A stretch of DNA of 64,000 bases from Lasiodiplodia sp. COLG20 (GCA_009801085.1 VNWV01000011.1:310001-374000), one strand, 5' to 3'; counted from the first letter of the stretch, positions 21,622-33,693 are shown. Notes: generated by a model not told the origin, from the letters alone. Made by a program: numbers and translations.

Positions 21622-24129
21622 CTATCCAATACACCATTCTTTACCTTTTATGACTCTTTCAGGGATGATGAGATCATTGGCCAGGATTTCCTCTTGTTGT
21701 AACAATGTCGCAACCAGATTCCCAACGAATTTAGCAGCCCGAACCCCATTCTCCACGTTCTTCGCCCGAACGAGAACCGCATCATTTCTCGCAACTGAGG
21801 CTACCATCCTTGCTCGCGAATTATACAGGAGAACCACAAAGTCTTCCCCAAACCGACAAGTTTCAGAGTCCGCCGCCATCGTCCCAGAAGCCGGCACCGT
21901 AACTCGCACGCTCGAGTCCTCAAGTTTGATCACGAATCCAGCGGGGCGCAGAAACTGAGCAGTTGCGACCTCTTTCACAGCAAGAGCATCAAGCTTCAAC
22001 TTCAGGCCTGCTGGTGTTACAGTTCCCACACTGCTTGGATGGACCACCGTAGCTGGAGAGTACTCTCTGCCATGTGCGAGGAACGATGCTGGCGCCCACC
22101 GAAAGCCGTCCTCGTCGATGCGTTGCGCATGGAAAAACAAAATATCCTTGGCAGCCAATCCAAGCCTTGATACGACAGTCTTCATGCGCTCGCGCACATC
22201 AGACTCTTCCAGAATGGCGCTCACGTCCTGGCCGAGCAGTGTGGCCAGACACACAGGCTCATCTTCCAGCCTGCTGGTGGAGCGGTTGCGCATGCTGTAT
22301 CCGATCAATATTAGATCGTTTGTGACTAAGTAAGGCCTGCTGACGGTCCGGTGGCCGGAGCGGTCATATCTCGTTCTGGGGTGATGGAGGTTGTGGAAGA
22401 AGCGGGAACCTTCGGTCCAGATGAAATTGCTCATCGTCCACCCACGGAGGCGTATAGATAAGCGACGCAATTTTGGGTCTACAAGACCGTCCTTTCCGAA
22501 GCTGACATCGTCCAAGTTATTTGTACCAAGTAGAATAGCCAGACGAAGAAGCAGATCTGCTTCTTTCTCGAACCCTGCTTTGAGCGAGTCTTGCTGAGTC
22601 CCAATAATGGATTCTATGACTTCTTTGACTCCAAGCCTCTCAGGCTCATACATGTCCCGGGTGTGGATATTTCCTTTCGCTGTGCGGAAGTACAAGGCGT
22701 CGGGTCGGGCAATCATGCATTCCTGAAGCGTCCAAAGTCTCTGGGTCCACGTGCAGCATTTCACCTGAAGCATGTTCAACTCTCCGTATTCGTTGCAAGG
22801 GGACCTCATGAGCCACGAGTCAAGCACAAGAACGTTGTCAGCCTCTTGGTAGGTCTTTCCCATGCGCCGGATGGCTTGATTTCGGCTCTCTCGCTCCAAC
22901 GGGACGCAGACAGTATCTATCCAGAAAGATACCGGCCTAAAGCTCTCATCGTATAGTTCGTCGACAAAGCTCTGCAGCCTTCTCAGCTGACATTGCGGCA
23001 AAGAATTGTTCTGCGGATTTCCAAGGCCGTCTGACCAGACGTGCGATAGCGCTACGTATGGCCTTGGGTTTCCATCAGAATTGCATCGGCTCCTCTCCAC
23101 CACAATTTCGACATTTTTGGCTGTGTTCTCAACAATTTTGATTACTGGGATCTCACCAGATTTCAATATTTCCACAACCTGAGACTTGCCGCCTTTCTTC
23201 TCAATGACATGTTTACAGCTGCATTCGTCGGTCGAGTGCCGTGTTTTGTACACTTTCGCGTCTATTTGGTTTGCTTGGCAGGTCTGTCTGGTGCATTTGT
23301 TGTGATCCTTTTGCAAACCGCGGCGATCGAACGAACTTATCAGATAGATGGATGTCGCATGCTCAAGTCGCTGATAGAGAAAGGAAATCTATACGGTATT
23401 ATTAGATAGGACTGACCATGCTGCTGTTATTTTATGTTAAGACCTCTTCAAGGAATACGGGCGTACCTCGCCAGGACACCAGCCTGCGTAAAGAAGAAGA
23501 TATTGCGACGCATTATCCAATTCCCAGTGCAGTGAAACCGGTTGTTCGCCATTTGCATAGATCTTGACGCTCGCTCCCGCTAAGTATTCCAGAGTGATCA
23601 TGATGCATAACACAACAGAGTCAAAATCCGGGATGTCGAGCTTATTGTGAGATCCATCAGGGAACAAGCTGCTTCTCCAGACAATTATGCCGTTCAGAAT
23701 TGAGCTCACAAATGCATACATACTCTTGTGCTCTGTCCAGATTCTTATTCGAAAATCGTCGTTTTCCAAAAGCTCTGTCGCTGTTGTGCGGGCGGCGAGA
23801 TACATGAGCAATAATTTCAAGTTCGGCTCCAGTGTGATCCACTCGCGATTGCTGGCAGTGTCCTTGTCGGTTTGTCGAAAGTCATCGACATCGACAGGGA
23901 TTCCCCAGAGACTGAAATGAGCATCCATGACGCCAAAGAAGAGCCATGCTTGTAGGAAGGCAGCAACCTCTTCTTCGGATTTCCCCTGCAGGTCACCATT
24001 TCGCATGCGGTCTATGTCGATACCACAAGTCTCAGGATAGCTCATGAATGTGTTGCTCCTGCACGGTGGAAGGGCGCGGCAGAGGTAAGGGACCCGAAAA
24101 GGGCTCTGCACGTGAATCAGGTGATTCAT
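21622..24129 (-). CDS. HET-domain protein 2
   Basis: Minus-strand exons 24129-23467 and 23370-21622 give 803 aa. The intron (96 bases) joins WCPGE to RLEHATSIYL and restores the layout known from long fungal HET proteins: an N-terminal RVPYLC...YPETCGIDIDRMRNGDLQGKSEEEVAAFLQAWLFFG block, then a Cys-rich KCTRQTCQANQI linker. The HET domain starts near residue 326 with YVALSHVWSDGLGNP and continues with FWIDTVCVPL and AIRRMGKTYQEADNVLVLDSW. A WTQRLWTLQEC block follows. The C-terminal 250 residues are unassigned. I used the ATG at 24129; one at 24150 is also in frame. Confidence 0.88.
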
Positions 24130-25286
24130 GTGGACTATAGTGGTACCCAAATCGGAACAGGAGTCGCTTCTGATTCACGCTATCGATACAAGATGGAGGG
24201 CGTTCGTGGTCGGCTGTGATGGAATCAGGTTGACGATGTCCCATACATGTTGAGGAGAAGCCAAGCGGAGGGCAAGGCTGAAACAAGATTACGTTTCCGC
24301 CCCCCACGGCCGGCCACGTTTTCATCATCATTCCGTCCGAGGCACCCCCAGTGTCCACCTTTTACACGCCTGATACTTTAGATTCTTTCTGCCAATGTTT
24401 CTTATAAAACGTCTGCTCCAATTTTCTATTTCTGCCTGTGGCGCCTCCGCCATCACCATTCATCCAAAATTTCCGCACCAGTTTTCTTCGCCCCCACTTG
24501 ACGTCATTCCATTGCTGACTGCCGCTCTCAACTGTCTGTGCAATTTGAAATGAAACGTGAGATCGCCCCCACTGAATATAGCTCGTTATGCCTACCGCCC
24601 TCTCTTCCTACGTCCAATGCTAGAGCGGAGTGGAGCAGCCCCGCTTGTCGATCGGTCATTTACCCGTCGTCTCTCCCGAGCGGTCAGGCTCCGCGTCCAA
24701 TGACGCAACACGACTTAATTAGTCCACTCTCGCAGCCGATGGCTAGCGCGGTTTATTTTTGCTCATGTTGTGGGTACTTGAAGCTATCGTCCGGACGATA
24801 ATGTCGAATTAAAAATTCTACATACACGTCTGGACGATAGCTTCAACTACCCACATATGTTATTTTTCAAAGAGAAAGCTGAGGTATAGTTACGGCTGGG
24901 GCCTTACTCTTCTTCACGCTAGCCGTCGGCTGCGAGACCTCCCTGTATCTGGATCGGCTATGAAGACGGTCATATTTTGGTTGTATCTGCAGAACAGTGT
25001 TGGACAATACGGATGACCCCCCAATGCACGCTGCTAATAAATTGATGGCACAATTGGGTGTGCATGTCGTTTATGCATGCCAGCTGCCACGCTGTGCTTC
25101 TCTTAATTTATCATATCCTTCTTTTGCCCGATCCTAAACATTGCACCTTCACAATTTTCTGTCCCAAACCCGTCTCGTCGCCCCTAATCAATCTCGAAGG
25201 CAGGAAAAGACTTTGTCAGAATGTACCGTGATCGAATGTCTTTCAATCCCATTTAGTCTACTGTAATCCTTTTCGTAGGGATATAA
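24130..25286. other. Intergenic between two HET genes, contains a foldback element
   Basis: No gene is supported. The notable feature is the 87-base inverted repeat at 24769-24855, described separately. The rest is HET2 promoter and HET3 3' flank. Confidence 0.5.
24769..24855. repeat. Foldback element with 29-base arms and possible target-site duplication
   Basis: Left arm 24769-24797 and right arm 24827-24855 are inverted copies with two mismatches. The 29-base spacer contains a nested GAATT-AAA-AATTC palindrome. The pentamer ATGTT occurs at 24765-24769 and 24857-24861, just outside or touching the arms, as expected for a target-site duplication. It resembles a very small MITE or a hairpin RNA template; no transposase is present. 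Confidence 0.7.
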
Positions 25287-27773
25287 TCAGACAAGGTACA
25301 GTGTTTTGAATGCAGTGTTCGACTCCACCCATTTCGTCAAGAGAACCCAACCAATTGTGATTCGATAGGCGAACGGCCCTTGTTTTCCGATGAGCATGAC
25401 ACTCACTGTTGTTACCAGCTCAAAACATGTTCCCTCTCTATCAGCAAAAGTGACACTGAGCCTCCTCCGCCTTTCCAGATTCTCCAGTTCGTCTGCTCCT
25501 GAAAGCTCCATCCGATTGGAGAAGAGGCATGCAAGCTCCACGTCCATATAGCTGTTCTGCAGCGAAATTGCAACGAGCTCGAACCTGGCATTGCGCAAAC
25601 GCATGCGAGGCTCAATTTCAGCGCGAACTCTGGGGTCGTTTGCCCGCAGGAGTCCAATGCACCTTTCGTCTTCATCTAGAATTTCCAGAAGCGGATCATA
25701 GCAGAAGCCATGGTGCTCATGATGTTTGAGCCTAAATTTCCCGGATTGTGCTCGTGTTTTTAGGGTGCCTTCTTGTATATGAGGTGGAATACTGGACATG
25801 ATGGCGGAAGGGTTGTCGTTGTTAGGTGGCTCCGACCAGAGCTCCGACCACAGGGCTCGTTGACTTGGCCATCTGGAGAGTAGTGCATCTCGGCATTCTT
25901 CCATGGTGCTATGCTCCAAAGAGATTTGCAGCGGCCACTTCTTTTCGAAGCACCCTTTGTTCCAGGCGATCGCCGCCGCGAAGCTCATTTCCCCGCCATC
26001 AAGTTCTGTAGGCTTCTCGTATCCGTCTGTCGGCGCGAGCTCAGCGCAGTCCCATTCTGTGAGCTGTTTCCCATTGGGTGAGAGTGTAAAGTCAGGACCA
26101 ACGGCCCATCTCACGAGTGGCGCAGTGTAACCAGGAATCGGGGCGTAAATCATACCGGTCCTGGAGGACCACGACCAGCTTGGAACAGGGACATTAGCTG
26201 AGTCTCGGACAGCTATCTGATCTTTCTCATATGTGTCTGGATACCATAGCAATGCCCTGTCAAAATATCTCTTGGGCAAGCCACAGAGAAGGGCGTCATT
26301 TGATACGAAAAGCGCTGACGAAATTCCAAGAAAAGCGTTGTAAATGTCAGAGTTATATGTCAGATGACGTTGTGTGTATAATCCGAGGTGGCGGCTGTAG
26401 TTCTTGTAGAGAAAAGGAGCTGCTTTCTCGGCATCGCTCATCAGTAGCTTCGGCTCCGAATTCAAATTCCGCCATAGGCGCATGCTCTCGCCTTCGGAAG
26501 CAAGTAAATCTTCCTTTGCTCGCATTTCCTCGCATACGTAGTATGCTTGAAATTTGGAGAAGTAAAGCTTTCGTCGGCAGAGCACAGCTTCCTGGTAGGT
26601 CCACCCGCGAGACGACCATACTGAATATGGGATTGCATCAGAAAACCCTGGAAGCTTCAAAGTGCAGCTCAGCCCACAGAAGTCTGTGGTAACCTGAGGA
26701 AGATCCACACGTGGACGCTTGACCCCGGGGATGCCGGCATTCATGTCGACACCGTCTGACGCAATCACAGAAAACTCGGCCAGTCGGTAGATGCTGTCCA
26801 TAGCTCCGATTTGGTTCTGCTTATCGCGAGCATCGTCTTGAATGATACAAAGCCTGTCCGCCCACAGATATCTTTTCCCAAGTTCTCTGCACACTTGCAT
26901 GGCATCTGTGATAGTTTGAGGCAGCCGAGACGTCAAACTTCCCTTCTTCAGAAGCTGTTGGATGGTGGAAGAAGTTGCTTTCAATTCATCTTCTCCCGGG
27001 TAGCCCCAGACGTAAGAAAGAGCCACGTATTGACAGCCCGGAAATCCAGATACGAGGCACTTGTCCTCGACATCGATGATACGGAACCCTTGAGGGAGGT
27101 GACGTACGTCAACTGAAGACGCACAATTCTCATGGTTCGATGCGCAGTTGTCGAGCCAATTTCTTACTTTCTCCCAGAGCACAAGAGGTTTGACGAGAGG
27201 GATTTCTTCTGACGTTTTGTACCGATTATGTTTAGAGCCGGTCGCGTTCCTTCCATCCAAAAAGATTTCAAACTGGTTCTCATCTCGCCTTTCTGACAGG
27301 GAGGAAATGACAACCAGAATACGGAGTGGCAGCAGCCGGAATTCCTCCCTGGTCCGCTCAAAGTTGAGTGTAATGATTGAAGATGCGGATGGTATGTTTC
27401 TCGTTAATATTGCGCATTGCCGAGCAACATTTTGCAAGAAGGAACAGAAGCTACAGGATTTGCGGGAGATCAACTGTTCCCAGTTTCCAAACCGGATACC
27501 AAATACCAGGTTGCCTTGTTCGGTTTCTGGGCATACTGTCAAGTGTCGAAGTCTCAAGTGTTGACAGGAATCACAGAGACTTCCATCGGGCTGGCTTGTG
27601 TGGCAGCTGCTGCAGGCCGAATGGAAAAGATTCCTGGTGCGCTCATATGTCGGTTCATCGCCGTCGTCGACGTAGTCTACTGCATCGCAGAAACAGCACG
27701 TGTAGGTATCATAACGGCTTGTCGAGTTTTTCTTGGCTGGAAAGGGAGTGATCACTTGACGCGGAGGTTTCAT
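25287..27773 (-). CDS. HET-domain protein 3 with N-terminal cysteine-rich region
   Basis: Intronless, 828 aa from the ATG at 27773; the frame is open a little upstream but without another ATG. The first 130 residues hold CCFC, CSSC, CDSC and CSFC pairs, which look like zinc-binding CxxC elements. The HET domain starts near residue 249 (YVALSYVWGYPGEDELKA) and continues with RYLWADRLCIIQDD, MDSIYRLAEFSVIASDG and SSRGWTYQEAVLCRRKLYF. The distal half has no recognised domain. It is probably a vegetative incompatibility or allorecognition factor by family, but no test of function is possible here. Confidence 0.9.
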   Translation of the reverse strand: MKPPRQVITPFPAKKNSTSRYDTYTCCFCDAVDYVDDGDEPTYERTRNLFHSACSSCHTSQPDGSLCDSCQHLRLRHLTVCPETEQGNLVFGIRFGNWEQLISRKSCSFCSFLQNVARQCAILTRNIPSASSIITLNFERTREEFRLLPLRILVVISSLSERRDENQFEIFLDGRNATGSKHNRYKTSEEIPLVKPLVLWEKVRNWLDNCASNHENCASSVDVRHLPQGFRIIDVEDKCLVSGFPGCQYVALSYVWGYPGEDELKATSSTIQQLLKKGSLTSRLPQTITDAMQVCRELGKRYLWADRLCIIQDDARDKQNQIGAMDSIYRLAEFSVIASDGVDMNAGIPGVKRPRVDLPQVTTDFCGLSCTLKLPGFSDAIPYSVWSSRGWTYQEAVLCRRKLYFSKFQAYYVCEEMRAKEDLLASEGESMRLWRNLNSEPKLLMSDAEKAAPFLYKNYSRHLGLYTQRHLTYNSDIYNAFLGISSALFVSNDALLCGLPKRYFDRALLWYPDTYEKDQIAVRDSANVPVPSWSWSSRTGMIYAPIPGYTAPLVRWAVGPDFTLSPNGKQLTEWDCAELAPTDGYEKPTELDGGEMSFAAAIAWNKGCFEKKWPLQISLEHSTMEECRDALLSRWPSQRALWSELWSEPPNNDNPSAIMSSIPPHIQEGTLKTRAQSGKFRLKHHEHHGFCYDPLLEILDEDERCIGLLRANDPRVRAEIEPRMRLRNARFELVAISLQNSYMDVELACLFSNRMELSGADELENLERRRRLSVTFADREGTCFELVTTVSVMLIGKQGPFAYRITIGWVLLTKWVESNTAFKTLYLV

Positions 27774-28074
27774 GGCACATTGAAGCGCGTGATGAAAATT
27801 GTGTAATGTGGTATGGATATTCCCAGACAATACGAGGGTGGATGGAGCTGTTCGAGTCTCTTAGGCTGAGTGGCTTTCTTAAGTACTACTTGACTTGGTC
27901 GAGAGCACTCTGACACGTGTCTTAGCCTCGTCATCCGGGCGCTTAAATTTGGGGGCCAATGAGTGTACACAACTTCAACAAGACATGTCTCGCATGATTG
28001 GTCAAAGCCCCTGTCATACAGGTACTCATGCTAGATGAGCCTACTATTATCCTCATAAAGTTCAACAAGCATAG

Positions 28075-29572
28075 CTATGAGTTGAACTTCCCAGCCACGC
28101 AATCCCTCATCAAGCTCGTGTCATCCCAAGAATTTCCGTTCCACGTGGGTGTCAAGGTAAGTTCGTACGTGCTGTCAAATGAGCCAGCAGACCAACCAAC
28201 CCAACCGACAAACACATCGGTATTATAGCTAGTGTAAAGATGTCAGTTGATTTCGAACGTGAACATTGCAGGGCTTCAAAGCGTTGTGAACTTACTTCAT
28301 CCAATCCAACTCTGCACAGACGTGCTGACTGCAGGAGCCAGTGTTTCCACCACCCGTCTCAGTCAAGAACCTACACGGAGTGCACATCTGCGTCAGCTCA
28401 CTCTTGATCTCCTTGTAGGTACGGATTGTAGGTCTGTGTTGTTACTACTCACGCTTTACGCCCATTTGCTCTTAGCCAGTTGGCCAGCGGCTTCAGTCCA
28501 TCATCAAGTCCATCCCGGGCACACTCTGTGTGAGTTCCAGTCCTTTCTGCATCAAGATACTGGTGCACGTCGAACACTAGCTTTGTCGTGGTTCCATCAG
28601 TGTCCGTGACGCTTGCTAGAGCACCGGCGGAGTTTGTTGGAAAAGAGCCTGCAGCGGAGAAGCTACAAAAGGATCAGCGTTTGCTCATACGTAGTATCGG
28701 ACAAGGCTGAACCGTACTCTGTGCCAGGGAGCAAGATCATCTGCGACGTCGCGCCAACGCTGCGGATGGTATTCACGACCCACTGAAGGGTGGTCGCCCA
28801 CGTCGCAACGTCGAGGTCGTGTGGCTGTTTGGTAGACATATCAGGCGAACGGGTCTCACATACATCTTCGACAGGCGGCCCTGCTTACCTCGTTCATAAC
28901 ACCAAAAATAACGTTGGGTTCGTTCTTGTACTTCGTCGCACTGTGAACACGATCCCCATCAGCAAACTCCGCCCAGACATTGTCTCACCCACGATGCTTG
29001 CTTACAGCTGCCACCAGGCGTTCGTCAGGTGCTCGTTGGTAACCGCGCCGCCCGACTGGCCAATGATGTTCCCGTTCCAGCGCGCGTAATTGTGCAGGTC
29101 GACGATGCACTTGGCGCCAGTGTTCAGACAGGCTTGGACGAGCGCGTCGTACTTGGCGAAGTTCTCGGCGTTGAAGTCGACGCCCAGCCGGTTGTCGGCC
29201 AGGTACTGCCACCCGACAGGCAGACGGAAGACGTTAAGTCCGAGGTCCCGCGCGAAGTGCTGCATCTGGCCGGCGCCGTCGGGGCCGCCGTACTGCGTCA
29301 GCGGCGGGTAGAGCTTGCTGAGGTCGCAGCTGCCATCGGTGGTGCAGGTGAAGTCGAAGCCGGCTGAGTGGAGGCATCGTGAGCAATGGTTTTTTTTTTT
29401 TTTTTCCTTTCGTCCTTTTCAATGCTCTCCTCGAGACATACCAATGTTCACGCCAGCTGTGATATATTAGTACTTGTTTCTAAATGTAGAATGAAGTTCG
29501 CGTACCCAGCTCGACCTTCGCTGCACCGTAGGCGACAAGCGAGAGCAACAGTGCGGCTTTTTCAATCATCAT
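28075..29572 (-). CDS. Secreted GH5 endo-beta-1,4-glucanase (subfamily 5-like), eight exons
   Basis: Minus-strand exons are 29572-29506, 29456-29442, 29363-29006, 28940-28889, 28824-28718, 28662-28453, 28370-28296 and 28228-28075, total 345 aa with phase kept throughout. It cleaves internal beta-1,4-glucosidic bonds of cellulose. A signal peptide (MMIEKAALLLSLVAYGAAK) leads into AGVNIAGFDFTC. The acid/base Glu164 lies in VIFGVMNEPHDL, which is split by an intron, and the nucleophile Glu274 is in LTETGGGN. LPGTDFS and DVFVGWVGWSAGSFDSTY are further GH5_5 marks. Exon 2 has only 15 bases. An oligo-A run (oligo-T on the plus strand) lies in intron 2. No cellulose-binding module is present. Confidence 0.92.
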
Positions 29573-30819
29573 CAATTAATCAGGGCTGACCCAACACAGC
29601 TCCGTGAGGGCTTTGGATTATTTGAGAAGCCATCACTGCGCGCACCGTATGAAGCTATTTATGTAGTTGTACTCTGCCGTCTTGTTGCGTCGACAGGTTT
29701 TGGCACCGGTATACGAAGCTCGGGTGCACGATGGATTCTCGTGTTATGCCAGGAACCCACTGGACGTGCTTATCGGGCCCAATCAGACTGCGTTGTCTCA
29801 GCCCCAAGGCTAACCAACGCCATGGCAAAGAGGCTCCCAGGATCGGGTTATGGTGGGGGCGCGGCTTTACTCTATTTGAACCTCGCTTCGGACCTGCTAA
29901 AGCGTGCACGGATATAAAGGAGGAACATCAAAAGTTGACACTTATTTTTACATCTCTATAGCACAACGAGTAGTGGGTAACAATGTATAAAATTTACATA
30001 GAAATACAGAGAAAGGTCCGTGCGATGACGTGGTCTGATTTGAAGATTATTTGCCAACTATAGGCACAGTTTTTACGGCTCTTACTCAAAGAGTAACATG
30101 CACAACGCGGGATAACGCGAACCCCCACCCACAAGCAGGATCCTGGAAGCTTTTGTACCGGGGTGCATTCCCGAACGGGTAGCGTCGTTTCCTACATTGG
30201 ATTAAGGCGGACGCGGCCCCGGGAGCAGGGGGAAAATGGAGCAAAGAAAAGGTGGAAGGAGCCACGGAGTGTCGTGTCGTGTCATTCAATTCATGATCCT
30301 CGGCCCACAGGGCCAGCGTTACGGTTCCCTACACCTGTCCTCCAGCTGCCTTTCCGTGTTCCATCCCGTTTTTGCCCGGATCTCACACGAGCTACGTGCT
30401 TGACGTGGTACCTCGAAGGTCTTTCAGGTGGCACGGTTGGTTGAAGCGGTGTCCCTGATGATCGCACTGACAAAATGTACCTTCAACCCTCATGCTTCTG
30501 GCCATCAACCACAGAGTGCCCAGTTTAATTACGGGAGTCCGGATCTCCTTCGCCGTATGGGAACACTTGGAGTGTGATGAGGCCAATTAAAGAGGGAGCA
30601 TACTGGCGATAAGACCTCGATCCAGCGAGGAGATGGGCCGCCTTGGAATCCTACTGCACTCATATACATCATGGCGGCTTGCGACCGGTGTTACAAGGGG
30701 GGGTGTTTCTCCGGAATGGCCGAACGCACGGTTGCTGCGCCGCAGTCTCGGCGGGGGGTATCAACGTGATGCAAACAATTCATCCAACGCAATTCTGGCT
30801 CCACGAACTTCGCAAGACA
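29573..30819. other. Intergenic, no gene seen
   Basis: This is the 5' flank of the GH5 gene and 3' flank of the seven-helix gene. Open frames of 60-93 codons on both strands have no motif. No RNA gene or repeat was seen. Confidence 0.45.
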
Positions 30820-32284
30820 CTAGACCTCCTCGTGAACGTCGAAGCGATGCGTAACGCGAATTTCCGAGGGGCCGAGCATCTTGCGTGCGCTTTCGTCGTC
30901 CCCCACGCTGGGCTCGGTCGCAACACGTGTAATCTGGCCGTCGTCGTTTTGGGAGCGAATAACTCCATCGTTGGCGCCAGTCCGTAGCTCGTAGGTTCCC
31001 CGTGAGGTGTCGTTTGACTCTTTCTTACTTTCGCCAGTGCCACCCAGGCAAGCGCGGAACATCGGGCGGAGCGTCTGTATTTTCGTCAGTTCTTATTCAA
31101 ATACCACCATGTGGGAGAAGGCGGATCCTACGCTCGAGCAACCAACTGTTAATGCAACTCCAACTTCGGCGACTAGTTTTTGTTAACTTGTTGATGACCT
31201 CAGGGGGGTCTTCGAGATAAGGACACATACAGCACCACACTGTCACGCCGTAGACGTGGACTATTTGCCATCAGCATTTCGATTCTACAACAGTGTTTGG
31301 GGCACTTACAAAGATAGTCTTCCGTGGAATTCAAAGCCAAAGTGTATGCAAGGCGAATGATGGCGCAAATGCTCGCGCTGGGGTCGTCAGCTTCGCTCAA
31401 GGATCCTGTAGAGAGATACTTACAAAAAACCAAGGGAAAGTAGAAACCCAGAGACGATTTTCAGATTGCGATTCATCTGAATGTTCCAAAGCAGCGGAAT
31501 CGGGCTGTCCAGGAAAATTAGATGGAATTAGTCAGCACAGGTCGAATGGGGTGACGTACGAAAGGCAGATGATGACATCGCTAATAATACTGGAAACTGT
31601 GACTGTCATGCTGAGAGAGGCCAGAACGTTTGATGGATGACAATATCCCTCGATGGCTGGGTTCCAAGTTTTACTACTCCGTTTTTAGCCCAGAGTCCTT
31701 TAGCGATTAACCAGGTCGTAAGAGCGTGGACATACGCCAGTGGACGGCACTGCAGCAAACAGTAGATGGCGACGGAAAGGGTGATTGATGAGAATAGCGC
31801 AACCGTGATTCGAAGGGTCCATAATATCATGTATTGGCCGCAAATGATCCGGGTGAGCATCATCGCGATGCTGGCCTTGATGAGGATGATCGAACAGCAG
31901 TACGAGACTTGGAAGAAGACGAAAGCCTAGGAGAGACTTAGACTCCGAAATGATGACTAAGAGGTGATGTTTAGACCTTATATGCTTGTTGCGACATCTC
32001 TGGCGTGATGTGCCAGCTATGCGCTCCGAGCCCATTGTTTGCGGCAACAATCGTTTGTCTGCATAGCCATGCGAACGGAATCTTTGATTCGATGGAACTG
32101 ATGTCAGCTTAATAAACTAGAGGTGTCGTATTATGCTTACCGCTGCAACGGTCGCTATTGAATCGTCCCAGCCCCATGTCTTTCTGGTTACTCTTGTGTA
32201 TATTCTCAACAGAAGAGTGGTGTAGCCAGAAACCATAAGAACAATAACGCAAAAAAACAGATACCGCGAATTGTCGTACAGCAT
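30820..32284 (-). CDS. Fungal rhodopsin-domain / PTH11-like seven-helix membrane protein, nine exons
   Basis: Minus-strand exons 32284-32141, 32081-31977, 31926-31736, 31676-31560, 31504-31424, 31377-31310, 31260-31231, 31172-31132 and 31074-30820 give 343 aa. It matches the fungal rhodopsin-domain family (PTH11-type GPCR-like and integral membrane proteins). Marks are RIYTRVTRKTWGWDDSI after helix 1, IVAANNGLGAHSW before helix 3, AFVFFQVSYCCSIILIKASI, KTWNPAIEGYC in the second outer loop, SDVIICLSPIPLLWNIQM, LSLGFFASICAIIRLAY and the closing TLRPMF. The cytosolic tail is about 80 residues. One exon has only 30 bases. The ligand or role is unknown; family members include surface receptors and simple membrane proteins. 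Confidence 0.87.
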
Positions 32285-33693
32285 CGTGGCTGCAAAGCCG
32301 CGAGGTTGGTGTTAAAGGTTGAAACAGGGATGACGAACGCGCGCGAAGGAAAAGCGCCGAAGTAAATAAATACCGACAGTTTCTGCGTCCGGGGGGCTAG
32401 TTCGGATTTACGTTTTTGTGAATTGAATCTAACCTATCATATCATCAATATCCGGCAAAGCCCCTGGTCTTCAGGATCATGATCGTCGCGCTAGCTTTCG
32501 GCTGCGGAACCCTTCTGTCGCTTCCCGTTGGTCTAGAACTTAGCTAACTTCTAGCGTGTTCGTTGACAGCCAAGTGTTGCATCGCGAGTGGCCTGTGGGA
32601 TGCAGTATTTTAAAAGCAACGGTGCGCGCGTGCGGCGCAAAAGGCGTCTGTCACGCCGCTCTTCACCGCAGCGGGCGGACGATGGGACGCGCACGCCCTC
32701 ACCGCGATGATCGGAAGGCTTCCGCGGCTAAAAATCTGCAACTATACCTACTGCAGAGTAGTACCGCGATTCAGGTACCTCTGCCGCGTTCATGAGTCGA
32801 GAAGTGCAGTGAGACACCCCACTTCGCTCTGAAACCTAGACCGACACCTTCGCAACTTGACTCAACCTTCCCCCTGAACCAAACCACAGAACCGAGGAGG
32901 GGGGGCGGGATTGACAGAGCAGCGCAGCCGGGCGCGCCAAAAAAGAAAGCGGCCCCAGCGAAGGGGGCTCTTCCCGCCACTGCACATTCCTCCTACCTCC
33001 CCACAACGACTTTTACCGAGCCGCGTGGGATGGACGGCGCTAAGCTAGTGACGCTCCGAGGCCCGGCGCCATTTTAGTCCTCCCGGCAATGCCGCGTATG
33101 GCCGTTCAACGCGAAACTAGTATCAAAGTCTCCTAGTGCCCTGTCGCCGGGGATACCTCCGACTCCGCCAGCGCCGGCAACGGCAAGCCAAGCGACAATC
33201 TCTTCATGCAGCCGGTGGGGAGCGCGAAGAGCGGCTGCAGCCGATGACTAGCCTTGATTTCTTTTGCCGTGTATTTTGGCATATCGCCCTATCATTAGGG
33301 TTCCATTGGTCAGATCATCCCCTATTGTGAGGCGTCGCAGGGGACTGTAAAGTGTAAGGAATTAGATCGTTCCGTCCCGCGTCACAAATCGGGGGCGCGC
33401 GAATCCTGTTTCAGATTGCCTGATTCTTGCATGAGAGGCTTCAGCCGCTGGCAACAGACCTACGTCACAACATTCTTCAGCTTCATTCCACGCTGGTGCT
33501 GGAGTTTTCGCCGACGACGCGCTGCGCACAACTACCAGGCGCGTTTCCAAGGTGGTAAAGGGACTTTTAGTGGCTCACGGCTCTACTTCCATTTTAAGTG
33601 GAACGATCACGAGTCACGAAACGTGGGGTTGGAAGCGGCAGCAGTCCCTATTGGGTGCTGGGAGAATTTCGATTATCACAGATAGAAAGCACA
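32285..33693. other. Intergenic 1.4 kb, GC-rich centre
   Basis: No gene is supported. The stretch 32600-33250 is GC-rich and contains short frames without motifs. No repeat array or RNA gene was recognised. Confidence 0.45.

Noticed and set aside
27774..27830. N-terminal extension of HET3
   Set aside because: The upstream part of the frame has no ATG; it opens at a TTG codon, so the first usable start is at 27773.
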